DNA of 64,000 nucleotides, from positions 4,274,501 through 4,338,500 of the forward strand of contig NC_015844.1 of the NCBI RefSeq assembly GCF_000973105.1, written 5' to 3'. Below the pieces are notes generated by a model, which saw only the letters and a list, made by a program, of their open reading frames with translations, had not been told where the DNA came from and ran no database searches. This document shows positions 39,674 through 47,219 of this stretch, one piece after another. The stretch comes from Zobellia galactanivorans. Its GTDB lineage: Bacteria; Bacteroidota; Bacteroidia; Flavobacteriales; Flavobacteriaceae. The position numbers and the translations under genes are program-made. How positions within the stretch are numbered: the stretch's first letter is position 1; every line of letters begins with the position of its first letter.

Positions 39674-39751
39674 ATAGAAGGAAAAGTCGGGTTTTGTAAA
39701 AACGACTGGGGCGATAACGGTTGAATAAACCGAAACGAGAACGATAGATGT

Positions 39752-40735
39752 ATGTTGATAGACAATCATAATAGAACCATTAATTACGTTCGCTTGGCAG
39801 TGACCGATCGTTGCAATTTGCGATGTAATTACTGTATGCCTGCCGAGGGGATCAATTTTGCCAAGAACGATAAGCTCTTCACTATTGATGAGCTTTCTAG
39901 ATTGAGTGAGATCCTGGTGTCACAGGGCGTCGATAAAATACGGATTACGGGAGGGGAACCTTTTGTCAGAAAAGACCTGATGGTGCTCATGCGCCATTTG
40001 TCCCAACTCGAAGGGCTTAACGATATTTCCGTGACTACGAACGCTACTTTGATCGGCCCCTACATTGATGAACTCAAGGAATTGGGCGTAAAAAACATCA
40101 ATGTTAGTATGGATGCCATCAACCGTGAGACCTTTGAAAAAATCACCCGTCGCGACCATTATGATACCGTACATAACAATATCATTAGACTGATTACCGA
40201 AGGTTTTAACGTAAGGATCAATTTCATTGCCTTGGAAGGACAGAATACCGAAGACATATTGCCGATGCTGGAGCTTACCAAGCATTATAAGGTTTCGGTA
40301 CGCTTCCTTGAGGAAATGCCCTTTAATGGAGGAAGTAAGACCTTTGAAAGTATTGCGTGGGACTATAAGCGGATTTTGGCCTATGTAAAAGAACGCCATC
40401 CCGATTATTACGAGTTGCCATCGCCCAAAACATCAACATCCATCAATTATAAAATTCCGGGTTTTAAAGGAACCTTCGGGGTTATTCCTTCCTTTAGTAG
40501 AACGTTTTGTGGTTCGTGTAATCGTCTGAGAATTTCGGCTACGGGAGATGTCATTACCTGTCTGTATGCGCAACCGAGCATGAACATACGCGATATTTTA
40601 CGGGGGGAAGGGTCAACGGAAAAAATAAAGAAAAGTATTTTGAAGGCCATAGGAAGCCGTTCTAAAACGGGCTTCGAGGCGCAACAAAAGTACAAAGGCG
40701 TTTTCGCCAATTCAATGACTTCAATAGGAGGCTAA
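39752..40735 (+). CDS. moaA: GTP 3',8-cyclase MoaA
   Basis: A 327-residue radical SAM enzyme for the first step of Moco synthesis. The N-terminal cluster motif C-N-L-R-C-N-Y-C is at residues 21-28. The C-terminal second-cluster Cys residues lie in C-G-S-C-N-R-L-R and, 13 residues on, V-I-T-C-L-Y-A. The chain ends in Gly-Gly, the tail that reaches into the active site. It lies 78 bp after moaE and 4 bp before moaC. Confidence 0.97.
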   Translation: MLIDNHNRTINYVRLAVTDRCNLRCNYCMPAEGINFAKNDKLFTIDELSRLSEILVSQGVDKIRITGGEPFVRKDLMVLMRHLSQLEGLNDISVTTNATLIGPYIDELKELGVKNINVSMDAINRETFEKITRRDHYDTVHNNIIRLITEGFNVRINFIALEGQNTEDILPMLELTKHYKVSVRFLEEMPFNGGSKTFESIAWDYKRILAYVKERHPDYYELPSPKTSTSINYKIPGFKGTFGVIPSFSRTFCGSCNRLRISATGDVITCLYAQPSMNIRDILRGEGSTEKIKKSILKAIGSRSKTGFEAQQKYKGVFANSMTSIGG

Positions 40736-40739
40736 TTTC

Positions 40740-41213
40740 ATGGAAAAAAAACTCTCACATATTGATGCCTCGGGTAACGCGGCAATGGTAGACGTATCCG
40801 AAAAAAAAGTAACGGCACGAATGGCAAGGGCCTCGGGCCAAGTAGAATTTCCCAAGGAGGTTTTTGAGACCTTGGCGGCCCAAGATTTTCTGGGTAAAAA
40901 GGGAAGCATTATCCAAACAGCGGTCATTGCCGGTATTCAGGCCGTAAAAAAAACGTCAGAGCTTATTCCGCTTTGCCATCAGATCAACCTGTCAAAAGTA
41001 CAGATCGATATTGTGCCCCAAGGGCAGGCTTTAGAAATTAGCTGTACCGTAAAATGTACCGAAAAAACGGGAGTTGAAATGGAGGCGCTTACAGGGGTTT
41101 CGGTTAGTGCATTGACCATTTACGATATGTGCAAGGCCTTGTCACACGATATACGCATTACCAATGTTCAGTTAGAAGAAAAAACAGGAGGAAAGAATGA
41201 TTATAGGTCCTAA
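40740..41213 (+). CDS. moaC: Cyclic pyranopterin monophosphate synthase MoaC
   Basis: A 157-residue partner of MoaA that forms the pyranopterin ring. Family motifs are M-V-D-V-S-E-K, I-P-L-C-H-Q-I, T-G-V-E-M-E-A-L-T-G-V and the catalytic K-A-L region near the end. The 3' end overlaps mobA by 17 bp. Confidence 0.96.
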   Translation: MEKKLSHIDASGNAAMVDVSEKKVTARMARASGQVEFPKEVFETLAAQDFLGKKGSIIQTAVIAGIQAVKKTSELIPLCHQINLSKVQIDIVPQGQALEISCTVKCTEKTGVEMEALTGVSVSALTIYDMCKALSHDIRITNVQLEEKTGGKNDYRS

Positions 41214-41793
41214 AATATACGGTTTGGTGCTGGCCGGAGGAAAAAGTACCCGCATGGGAAAAGACAAGGGTTTGATTCCCTATCACGGTATGCCACAACG
41301 CGATTATCTCTATAAGCTGCTGGGCAGGGTTTGTGAAAAGACCTTTTTAAGTATCAGGCCGGAACAAGCTCAAGAGATAGCCGAAGACCTTGAAGTGGTT
41401 ATTGACGAAAACAAGTATAGAGGGCCGTATAACGGACTCCTATCCGCGCATTTACAGCACCCTGATGTGGCTTGGTTGGTGTTGGCCTGCGACCTTCCCT
41501 TGATCGACCTTAAGGCCTTACAGGAATTGATTGCAGCTCGCGACCCGAATATGGTGGCGACTTCATTTGCCCAAAAAGAAAACCCTTTGCCCGAACCGCT
41601 CTGCGCTATTTGGGAACCCAAGGCTTTTAAGGAAAGCTTGGCCTATCTAGAAAGTGGAAACGGGACCTGTCCTAGAAAATATTTGATTAACAGCGAGGTG
41701 AAATTGGTTTTTCCCGATAACCCGAATGTGCTTTTGAATGCCAATTCAGAGGAAGAATATAAGGAAGCTATCGTAAAACTGGCGGTGGAATGA
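41197..41793 (+). CDS. mobA: Molybdenum cofactor guanylyltransferase (MobA-like)
   Basis: A 198-residue nucleotidyltransferase with L-A-G-G-K-S-T-R-M-G-K-D-K-G near residues 10-23, which binds GTP, and C-D-L-P-L-I for the metal. It is expected to attach GMP to Mo-molybdopterin, although some members of this group act on other cofactors. It overlaps moaC by 17 bp and the next gene by 4 bp. Confidence 0.88.
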   Translation: MIIGPKIYGLVLAGGKSTRMGKDKGLIPYHGMPQRDYLYKLLGRVCEKTFLSIRPEQAQEIAEDLEVVIDENKYRGPYNGLLSAHLQHPDVAWLVLACDLPLIDLKALQELIAARDPNMVATSFAQKENPLPEPLCAIWEPKAFKESLAYLESGNGTCPRKYLINSEVKLVFPDNPNVLLNANSEEEYKEAIVKLAVE

Positions 41794-42863
41794 ATGCGGA
41801 ACGCTACGACCGACAAACGATTCTAAAAGAGTTTGGTATGGAGGCCCAGCTGAAATTACAGTCGGCCAAAGTACTGGTGATAGGCGCGGGCGGACTCGGA
41901 GTACCCGTGCTTACCTATCTTAACGCTATGGGGATAGGTACTTTGGGCATTGTAGACAATGATGTGGTATCACTTTCAAACTTGCACAGACAAGTACTGT
42001 ATTCTGAAAAAGATGTGAATACGCCTAAAGTTGCTACTGCTGTTCATAAGCTAAAAGCGCAGAATTCGGAGACCGAAATAATTTCGTACGAAACTTTTTT
42101 GACCCAAGGGAATGCGCTTGAAATTATAGCGGATTATGATGTGGTCGTCGACGCTTCCGATAATTTTCCTACCCGATATTTGGTAAACGATGCTTGTGTT
42201 ATTTTAGGAAAACCCTTTGTTTACGGTGCCTTGCACAGCTTTGAAGGCCAGGTAAGCGTTTTTAATTTTAAAGGGGGGGCAACCTATCGCTGTCTTTTTC
42301 CTGAAATGCCGAAGGCCGATGAGGTGCCCAACTGTGATGAAAATGGGGTTTTGGGCATTGTACCCGGAATCATCGGTAATTTTCAAGCCTTGGAAACTGT
42401 AAAAATGATAACGGGAATAGGGGAGACCCTTTCGGGGAAATTGTTGCTCTTTGATGGGTTGTTGAACAATTTTCAGAAAATTCGGTTTACGGTAAACCCC
42501 GAAAACCTAAAGATAAAAGCACTTCGTGAAAGCTATGATTTTGACTGTGGCCTGCCCATGGCATCCATTACTCCTGAAGCTTTCCAACAGCTCGTTGAAA
42601 AGGGCGAAGTAGAGCTTATAGATGTCCGTACTCCAAAGGAATTCGAAAGGAAGCACTTGTCTTTCGCTAAAAACATCCCACTTTCCGAACTTGATGAACG
42701 GCATGGTGAAATTTTAACCGATGGGCCGATCTATGTAGTCTGTCAATCTGGGGTGCGAAGCCGAAAAGCCGTGGAAAAACTCAAGGGAATCTACGCTAAG
42801 GCCCATTTGATCAATGTTGAAGGAGGAATGAACCAAATTACAAGGCATGCTCTTAAGTACTGA
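41790..42863 (+). CDS. moeB: MoeB/ThiF-type E1 adenylyltransferase fused to a rhodanese domain
   Basis: A 357-residue fusion. Residues ~1-240 are an E1-like domain with the ATP loop G-A-G-G-L-G, D-N-D-V-V, N-L-H-R-Q and the Cys region of T-Y-R-C-L-F-P-E. Residues ~255-357 are a rhodanese domain with active Cys in V-V-C-Q-S-G-V-R-S. The layout resembles eukaryotic MOCS3/Uba4, which activates a ubiquitin-like carrier and hands it sulfur. MoaD is the local client. Because the thi operon here lacks thiF, ThiS is a likely second client (inference). It overlaps the TSUP gene by 17 bp. Confidence 0.93.
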   Translation: MNAERYDRQTILKEFGMEAQLKLQSAKVLVIGAGGLGVPVLTYLNAMGIGTLGIVDNDVVSLSNLHRQVLYSEKDVNTPKVATAVHKLKAQNSETEIISYETFLTQGNALEIIADYDVVVDASDNFPTRYLVNDACVILGKPFVYGALHSFEGQVSVFNFKGGATYRCLFPEMPKADEVPNCDENGVLGIVPGIIGNFQALETVKMITGIGETLSGKLLLFDGLLNNFQKIRFTVNPENLKIKALRESYDFDCGLPMASITPEAFQQLVEKGEVELIDVRTPKEFERKHLSFAKNIPLSELDERHGEILTDGPIYVVCQSGVRSRKAVEKLKGIYAKAHLINVEGGMNQITRHALKY

Positions 42864-43623
42864 AAACCTGGTGCTCTTGTGTTTGGGTTTCTTTATTGTG
42901 GCCACCCTATACTCTTCGGTGGGTTTTGGGGGCGGATCTAGTTATTTGGCTTTGTTGACACTCTTTTTGGGCGGTTTTTTTGCTATTCGTTCCATCGCCT
43001 TGATCTGTAATCTGGTGGTGGTTTCCGGCAGTACCTATTTGTACTTCAAGAACGGCCATGGCAAGTTAAAGGATTTCTTGCCCTTTGTTTTGGCTAGTAT
43101 TCCCATGGCATTTATAGGGGCTTCTTTTCGTTTGGAAGAACATGTTTTTTTTCTGTTGCTAGGCTTCTCCTTAGTGACTTCGGCCATTTTTCTGGCCTTG
43201 CAGACCTTTTCAAAAAGGGACCCCTCTGAAAAGGTGGCGGACTACCCGAAGTGGATGACCTATTTGCTGGGAGGTGGTATCGGTCTTTTGTCAGGACTCG
43301 TAGGTATTGGCGGGGGTATTTTTTTGGCGCCCATCCTCAACCATCTGAAATGGGACAAGTCTATTAAAATTGCGGCATTGGCCAGTTTTTTTATTTTGGT
43401 GAATTCAATTTCGGGACTTGCCGGTCTGGTTCAAGGGGGGATGTTAGACCTTCCTTGGAAGGAAACTCTGGCCCTTGTGGTATCGGTTCTTGTCGGTGGT
43501 CAACTTGGAATTCGTATCAGCTTAAAACGATTTACCCCTAAAGGCATCAAAAGAATTACCGCCTTATTGGTTTTTGTTGTAGGGGTTCGTATTTTGCTCA
43601 AATATATTCCTCAGGTATTCTGA
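42847..43623 (+). CDS. TSUP family sulfite/sulfur-anion permease (TauE/SafE)
   Basis: A 258-residue membrane protein with about eight helices and the internal repeat typical of TSUP: S-S-V-G-F-G-G-G-S near the start and G-L-L-S-G-L-V-G-I-G-G-G midway. TSUP members move sulfite, sulfoacetate or similar anions. Its overlap with the moeB-type gene suggests a role linked to sulfur supply or to a sulfite-handling molybdoenzyme (inference). Confidence 0.9.
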   Translation: MLLSTENLVLLCLGFFIVATLYSSVGFGGGSSYLALLTLFLGGFFAIRSIALICNLVVVSGSTYLYFKNGHGKLKDFLPFVLASIPMAFIGASFRLEEHVFFLLLGFSLVTSAIFLALQTFSKRDPSEKVADYPKWMTYLLGGGIGLLSGLVGIGGGIFLAPILNHLKWDKSIKIAALASFFILVNSISGLAGLVQGGMLDLPWKETLALVVSVLVGGQLGIRISLKRFTPKGIKRITALLVFVVGVRILLKYIPQVF

Positions 43624-43650
43624 ACAAATAGTTTTTAAAAAGTAATAGCA

Positions 43651-44283
43651 TTGAAGATTCTTTTGAACCCGGCCTATGTTCCGGATATAGCAAGTTTTTC
43701 GGTAATTGCCCAACACGAGGTTTGTTGGGAAATGGAAGATAATTTTCAGAAACAGACCTACCGTAACCGGGCCTACATTTGTAATGATTTGGGAAGACAT
43801 ATGCTCAGCATACCCATTCGCCATGTTGGGGGAAGCCAAGGCAGGCAGAAATACAAAGACGTTAAACTGGAAAACACGTATCAGTGGCAACGTCAGCATT
43901 GGAGAACCTTGCAAACCGCGTACAGAACCTCGCCCTTTTTTGAATTCTACGAAGATGAAATTGCGCCGCTTTACGAAAGGCCGTACGAGTATTTGTTAGA
44001 CTTCAATCTTTTGAGCATACAGACCGTATGCGATTGCCTTCAGTTGGATATGCCCGAAGAAAAGACGGTTACGTACGAAACCACACCGGTAAGCATGGTA
44101 GACGGTCGATTTCTTGTGAATGCAAAAAAAAAGCTGGATTTCGCTCCCGAAACGTATACGCAAGTCTTTTCCGATAGAAATAGTTTTGTGGCCAATACCA
44201 GTATACTCGATTTGTTGTTTAATGAGGGAACCAATGCCTTGAGCTATTTAAAGGCGCAGGACTTAAGCTTTCTAAATGCTTAG
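43651..44283 (+). CDS. WbqC-like family protein
   Basis: A 210-residue protein of the WbqC family, named for a protein in polysaccharide gene clusters. The start block L-L-N-P-A-Y-V-P-D, N-R-A-Y-I-C and L-S-I-P-I-R-H-V-G, and the W-R-T-L-Q-T-A-Y-R-T-S-P-F block are seen. The reaction is not established. The only sensible start is TTG 43651, because the family's N-terminus begins there and no ATG is near. The 3' end overlaps the next gene by 8 bp. Confidence 0.85.
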   Translation: MKILLNPAYVPDIASFSVIAQHEVCWEMEDNFQKQTYRNRAYICNDLGRHMLSIPIRHVGGSQGRQKYKDVKLENTYQWQRQHWRTLQTAYRTSPFFEFYEDEIAPLYERPYEYLLDFNLLSIQTVCDCLQLDMPEEKTVTYETTPVSMVDGRFLVNAKKKLDFAPETYTQVFSDRNSFVANTSILDLLFNEGTNALSYLKAQDLSFLNA

Positions 44284-44596
44284 GTTATTCTTGCACTATG
44301 GGATCCATTTTTTGGTTCCCGTTCTGGTAGGATGGTATTTCTATAAAGAATACCGAACGAAGGCCATATTTATACTATTGGCGGGTATAATTATCGATGT
44401 TGACCATTTGTTGGCAAACCCCATCTTTGATCCCGATCGTTGTAGTATCGGCTTTCATCCCTTACACAGTTATTGGGCCATAGCCTTATATTTTGGATTG
44501 CTGTATTTTAAAAAGACGAGAATTTTCGGCTGGGCCTTGTTGATACATATCTTGGCCGACGCTACCGATTGTTTCTTACTCTTTCAATCGGAATGA
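44276..44596 (+). CDS. DUF6122 family membrane protein
   Basis: A 106-residue protein with three or four predicted membrane helices and His/Asp-rich motifs I-I-D-V-D-H-L-L, G-F-H-P-L-H-S and H-I-L-A-D-A-T-D. These resemble a metal-binding or hydrolase-type membrane core, like the LexA-binding, inner membrane-associated hydrolases, but no function is established. The last 21 bp overlap the convergent EEP-family gene. Confidence 0.8.
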   Translation: MLRLFLHYGIHFLVPVLVGWYFYKEYRTKAIFILLAGIIIDVDHLLANPIFDPDRCSIGFHPLHSYWAIALYFGLLYFKKTRIFGWALLIHILADATDCFLLFQSE

Positions 44597-45601
44597 GGCC
44601 ATAACCGGAAAGTGGTCCGAATACTTGTTGTCGTAGTTTTTGTGGGCCATAACTTCAAAGTTGGCATCGGCCATGATAAAGTCGATGCGAATAGGAATCT
44701 TTAAAAAATTGTACGTACGTCCGTAACCCGAGCCTTTTGCTATAAAGGTATCTTGCATATCGCCCTTGATGGTATGGTAGACCGAAGAGAATTGAGTGTT
44801 GTTGAAGTCGCCGCAAACCAAGGTTTTATAGGGACTTTTGGACTTGTGTTCGGCTATGATCTGTGCTTGGTGCTGTTGGCGCTTGAAGGCGTTGGTTACC
44901 CTTCGGTACAAGCGCTCTGAAGATTGCGAGCGCAACACGCCCGTGCCAGGGGTAATGCCCAATGACTGCATGTGTAGGTTGTAGAGCCGTATCGTGTCTT
45001 TTTTATAGAGGATGTCGGCATAGGAACCATTATTGATACTGTTCGGAAAATTAATGATTTCCGCATTGATTATAGGATATTTTGAAAATATGGCCATGTG
45101 CACCTTTCCACCTGTCGGGATTCGTTTTAGGAAGTGATAAGGGTAGTCTAAATAATCTACCTGCATATCATGGCCTACCTCTTGAAAACTGATGATGTCG
45201 GGCTTCTCTTGTTTGACCAAATTTTCGATCTCTTGCGGGATGTTGTCGTTGTCTAAAAAATGATATCGGTTGAAAGCCCGTACGTTATAAGTCATTACCT
45301 TTAGTTCGTCTTCTTGAAAATCAACTGATTTTGGGGCGATTTTGATAAAAGTGCCCAAGGTAAAATAGCCAAAGACCAAAACGAACAATGAGGTAAGCGC
45401 TTGCCATTTTTGGTTTAACAACCAGTAGAGAAAAAAGAGTCCGTTGACGACCACCAAAGCGGGCACGCCCAAACTCAAAATCGACAAAAACGGAAAAAGT
45501 TCAAGGGAAATGTAGGGTACCCCACAGGCCGCTAGAAGTACTAGGGCAAAAATTAGATTAAAGAAGTAAGCGATTTTATTGAAAAATGAAAGTCCCTTCA
45601 T
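44576..45601 (-). CDS. Membrane-anchored endonuclease/exonuclease/phosphatase (EEP) family protein
   Basis: A 341-residue protein with three N-terminal membrane helices (about 10-100) and an EEP domain. Catalytic blocks are the metal Glu in I-I-S-F-Q-E-V-G, V-C-G-D-F-N-N-T, and the terminal Y-S-D-H-F-P-V. The fold serves nucleases and phosphoesterases alike. A membrane-anchored, outward-facing catalytic domain is likely. It lies 3 bp after the rhomboid gene, and its 3' end overlaps the DUF6122 gene. Confidence 0.9.
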   Translation of the reverse strand: MKGLSFFNKIAYFFNLIFALVLLAACGVPYISLELFPFLSILSLGVPALVVVNGLFFLYWLLNQKWQALTSLFVLVFGYFTLGTFIKIAPKSVDFQEDELKVMTYNVRAFNRYHFLDNDNIPQEIENLVKQEKPDIISFQEVGHDMQVDYLDYPYHFLKRIPTGGKVHMAIFSKYPIINAEIINFPNSINNGSYADILYKKDTIRLYNLHMQSLGITPGTGVLRSQSSERLYRRVTNAFKRQQHQAQIIAEHKSKSPYKTLVCGDFNNTQFSSVYHTIKGDMQDTFIAKGSGYGRTYNFLKIPIRIDFIMADANFEVMAHKNYDNKYSDHFPVMASFRLKE

Positions 45602-45604
45602 AAG

Positions 45605-46474
45605 CTAATCTTCCTTGCCGGCCTTGAAAAGAAAGTCCTTTTCCGCTTTAGAAAGACTTTCGTAACCCGACTTGCTGATCTTGTCTAAAATAGCATCTAT
45701 CTTTTTTTGATGGGCCTGTTTGTCGTAATTGGCTTTTGAAGTTGTTGTGGTCGATTGCCTATTCTTGTAAACCGTTTTCAAAGGGGCTTTCTTTTCGGTT
45801 TTTTTGAAAAGGTTGGCTATGGCATCTACCATTTTTGAAAAACCTTCGCCGATGTCCTTTCCATTGTATAGCTGTTTGGCGTACATATAACCTAGAAGGG
45901 CACCACCCAAATGCGCTATGCGTCCCCCAACATTGCCTCCCATGGGAATCTGTACCAAATCCATCAGAACAACGAACAGACCTATTTGCCAGAGTTTTAC
46001 GTTAAAGAAAATAAGACGGACTTCTTGATTGGGTATGTAGGTGCACACAAATATAAGCACGGCCATGACCCCGGCGGATGCCCCAATAAGGGAAGCGTTA
46101 ACGCCTATTAGTGTTGGGAAAATGTTATAGCTTAAGAGAAATAGGAGTCCACCTAAAATAACGCCCAAAAAATAGATGTTCAAGAATCGCCTGCCGTCAA
46201 AAAGGTTAAGTAAAATACGGCCCGCCACGTAGAGCACGTACATATTCCAGATAATATGGAAAATTCCACCGTGCAAAAAAGAGTAGGTCACAATGGACCA
46301 AGGCTGCATTAAGAAGTCGAAGAAATCTTTGGGCAGGGCGAACCATTCTTCAAACCTAGGGCTAATAAGCGCCGAAATAAGCCCCATAACGATAAAAACG
46401 ATAACGTTAATTACTATGAGCTTTTCGGAAACGCTCAATCGGGCATACTGATATTTTAAGTCTCCGTTCGTCAT
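45605..46474 (-). CDS. Rhomboid family intramembrane serine protease (with C-terminal tail)
   Basis: A 289-residue protein with six helices: H-G-G-I-F-H-I-I-W-N-M near the second helix, catalytic Ser in G-A-S-A-G-V, and catalytic His in R-I-A-H-L-G-G. Beyond about residue 205 a cytoplasmic tail, rich in Lys, Thr and Ala, ends in a helical segment (D-A-I-L-D-K-I-S-K-S-G-Y-E-S-L-S) of the type often seen on Bacteroidota rhomboids. It is 1 bp after the preceding rhomboid gene. Confidence 0.93.
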   Translation of the reverse strand: MTNGDLKYQYARLSVSEKLIVINVIVFIVMGLISALISPRFEEWFALPKDFFDFLMQPWSIVTYSFLHGGIFHIIWNMYVLYVAGRILLNLFDGRRFLNIYFLGVILGGLLFLLSYNIFPTLIGVNASLIGASAGVMAVLIFVCTYIPNQEVRLIFFNVKLWQIGLFVVLMDLVQIPMGGNVGGRIAHLGGALLGYMYAKQLYNGKDIGEGFSKMVDAIANLFKKTEKKAPLKTVYKNRQSTTTTSKANYDKQAHQKKIDAILDKISKSGYESLSKAEKDFLFKAGKED

Positions 46475-46475
46475 C

Positions 46476-47219
46476 TTAGTTCCAGCGGTTGTTGTTAAAC
46501 TGATTTTTTTTCCAATACCACATCATTAAAAAGCCGAATAAAGCACCGCCAATGTGGGCGAAATGGGCAATGCCTTGACCGAAAAGACTATATCCGGTCA
46601 CTCCTGAAAATAAGTCCAATCCTATTAAAACGGGAATAAAGTATTTCGCTTTAATGGGGATGGGAAGGAAAATCAAGAAAAGCTCACTATTGGGGAACAT
46701 CATTCCAAAGGCTACCAAAACGCCATAGATGGCCCCAGAGGCCCCTACGGCAGGAGTGCTATAGGCCGATAAGAAATTGTCTATGGTGCTTTTTGATGCA
46801 ATATTGTACCAATCGGGACTGTACTGGCCCGAAGAGATAATCTCCATGACGTTGGCTTCGGTCATACCACTATTTACCAAGGCTTGCATGCCTTCGCTAA
46901 AATAGTAATAATTGACCCCTGTATGGATCAGTGCCGAACCAAGGCCTGCGGAAAAATAGAAAAATAGAAACTTGTTACGCCCCCATAATTGTTCTAGGGG
47001 AGTACCAAAGGCCCATAAGGCGTACATGTTAAATGCAATGTGGGTGAAGCCACCATGCATGAACATGTGTGTAATGATTTGATAGATTTCAAAGTGCTCG
47101 TTCTTGGGAAACCACAAGGAAAACCATTGGTACATTTGGTCGCCGTACATAGAGGTAGCCACAAAAAACAGAATGTTGATTATGAGCAAATGCTTTATGG
47201 CTTCTGTAAGTCTTCCCAT
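46476..47219 (-). CDS. Rhomboid family intramembrane serine protease
   Basis: A 247-residue six-helix rhomboid: H-G-G-F-T-H-I-A-F-N-M, catalytic Ser in G-A-S-G-A-I-Y-G, and catalytic His in F-A-H-I-G-G-A-L. It has a longer loop between helices (about 105-140) and lacks the C-terminal tail of the downstream copy. It starts directly at the mutL stop, so it is translationally linked to mutL. Confidence 0.93.
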   Translation of the reverse strand: MGRLTEAIKHLLIINILFFVATSMYGDQMYQWFSLWFPKNEHFEIYQIITHMFMHGGFTHIAFNMYALWAFGTPLEQLWGRNKFLFFYFSAGLGSALIHTGVNYYYFSEGMQALVNSGMTEANVMEIISSGQYSPDWYNIASKSTIDNFLSAYSTPAVGASGAIYGVLVAFGMMFPNSELFLIFLPIPIKAKYFIPVLIGLDLFSGVTGYSLFGQGIAHFAHIGGALFGFLMMWYWKKNQFNNNRWN

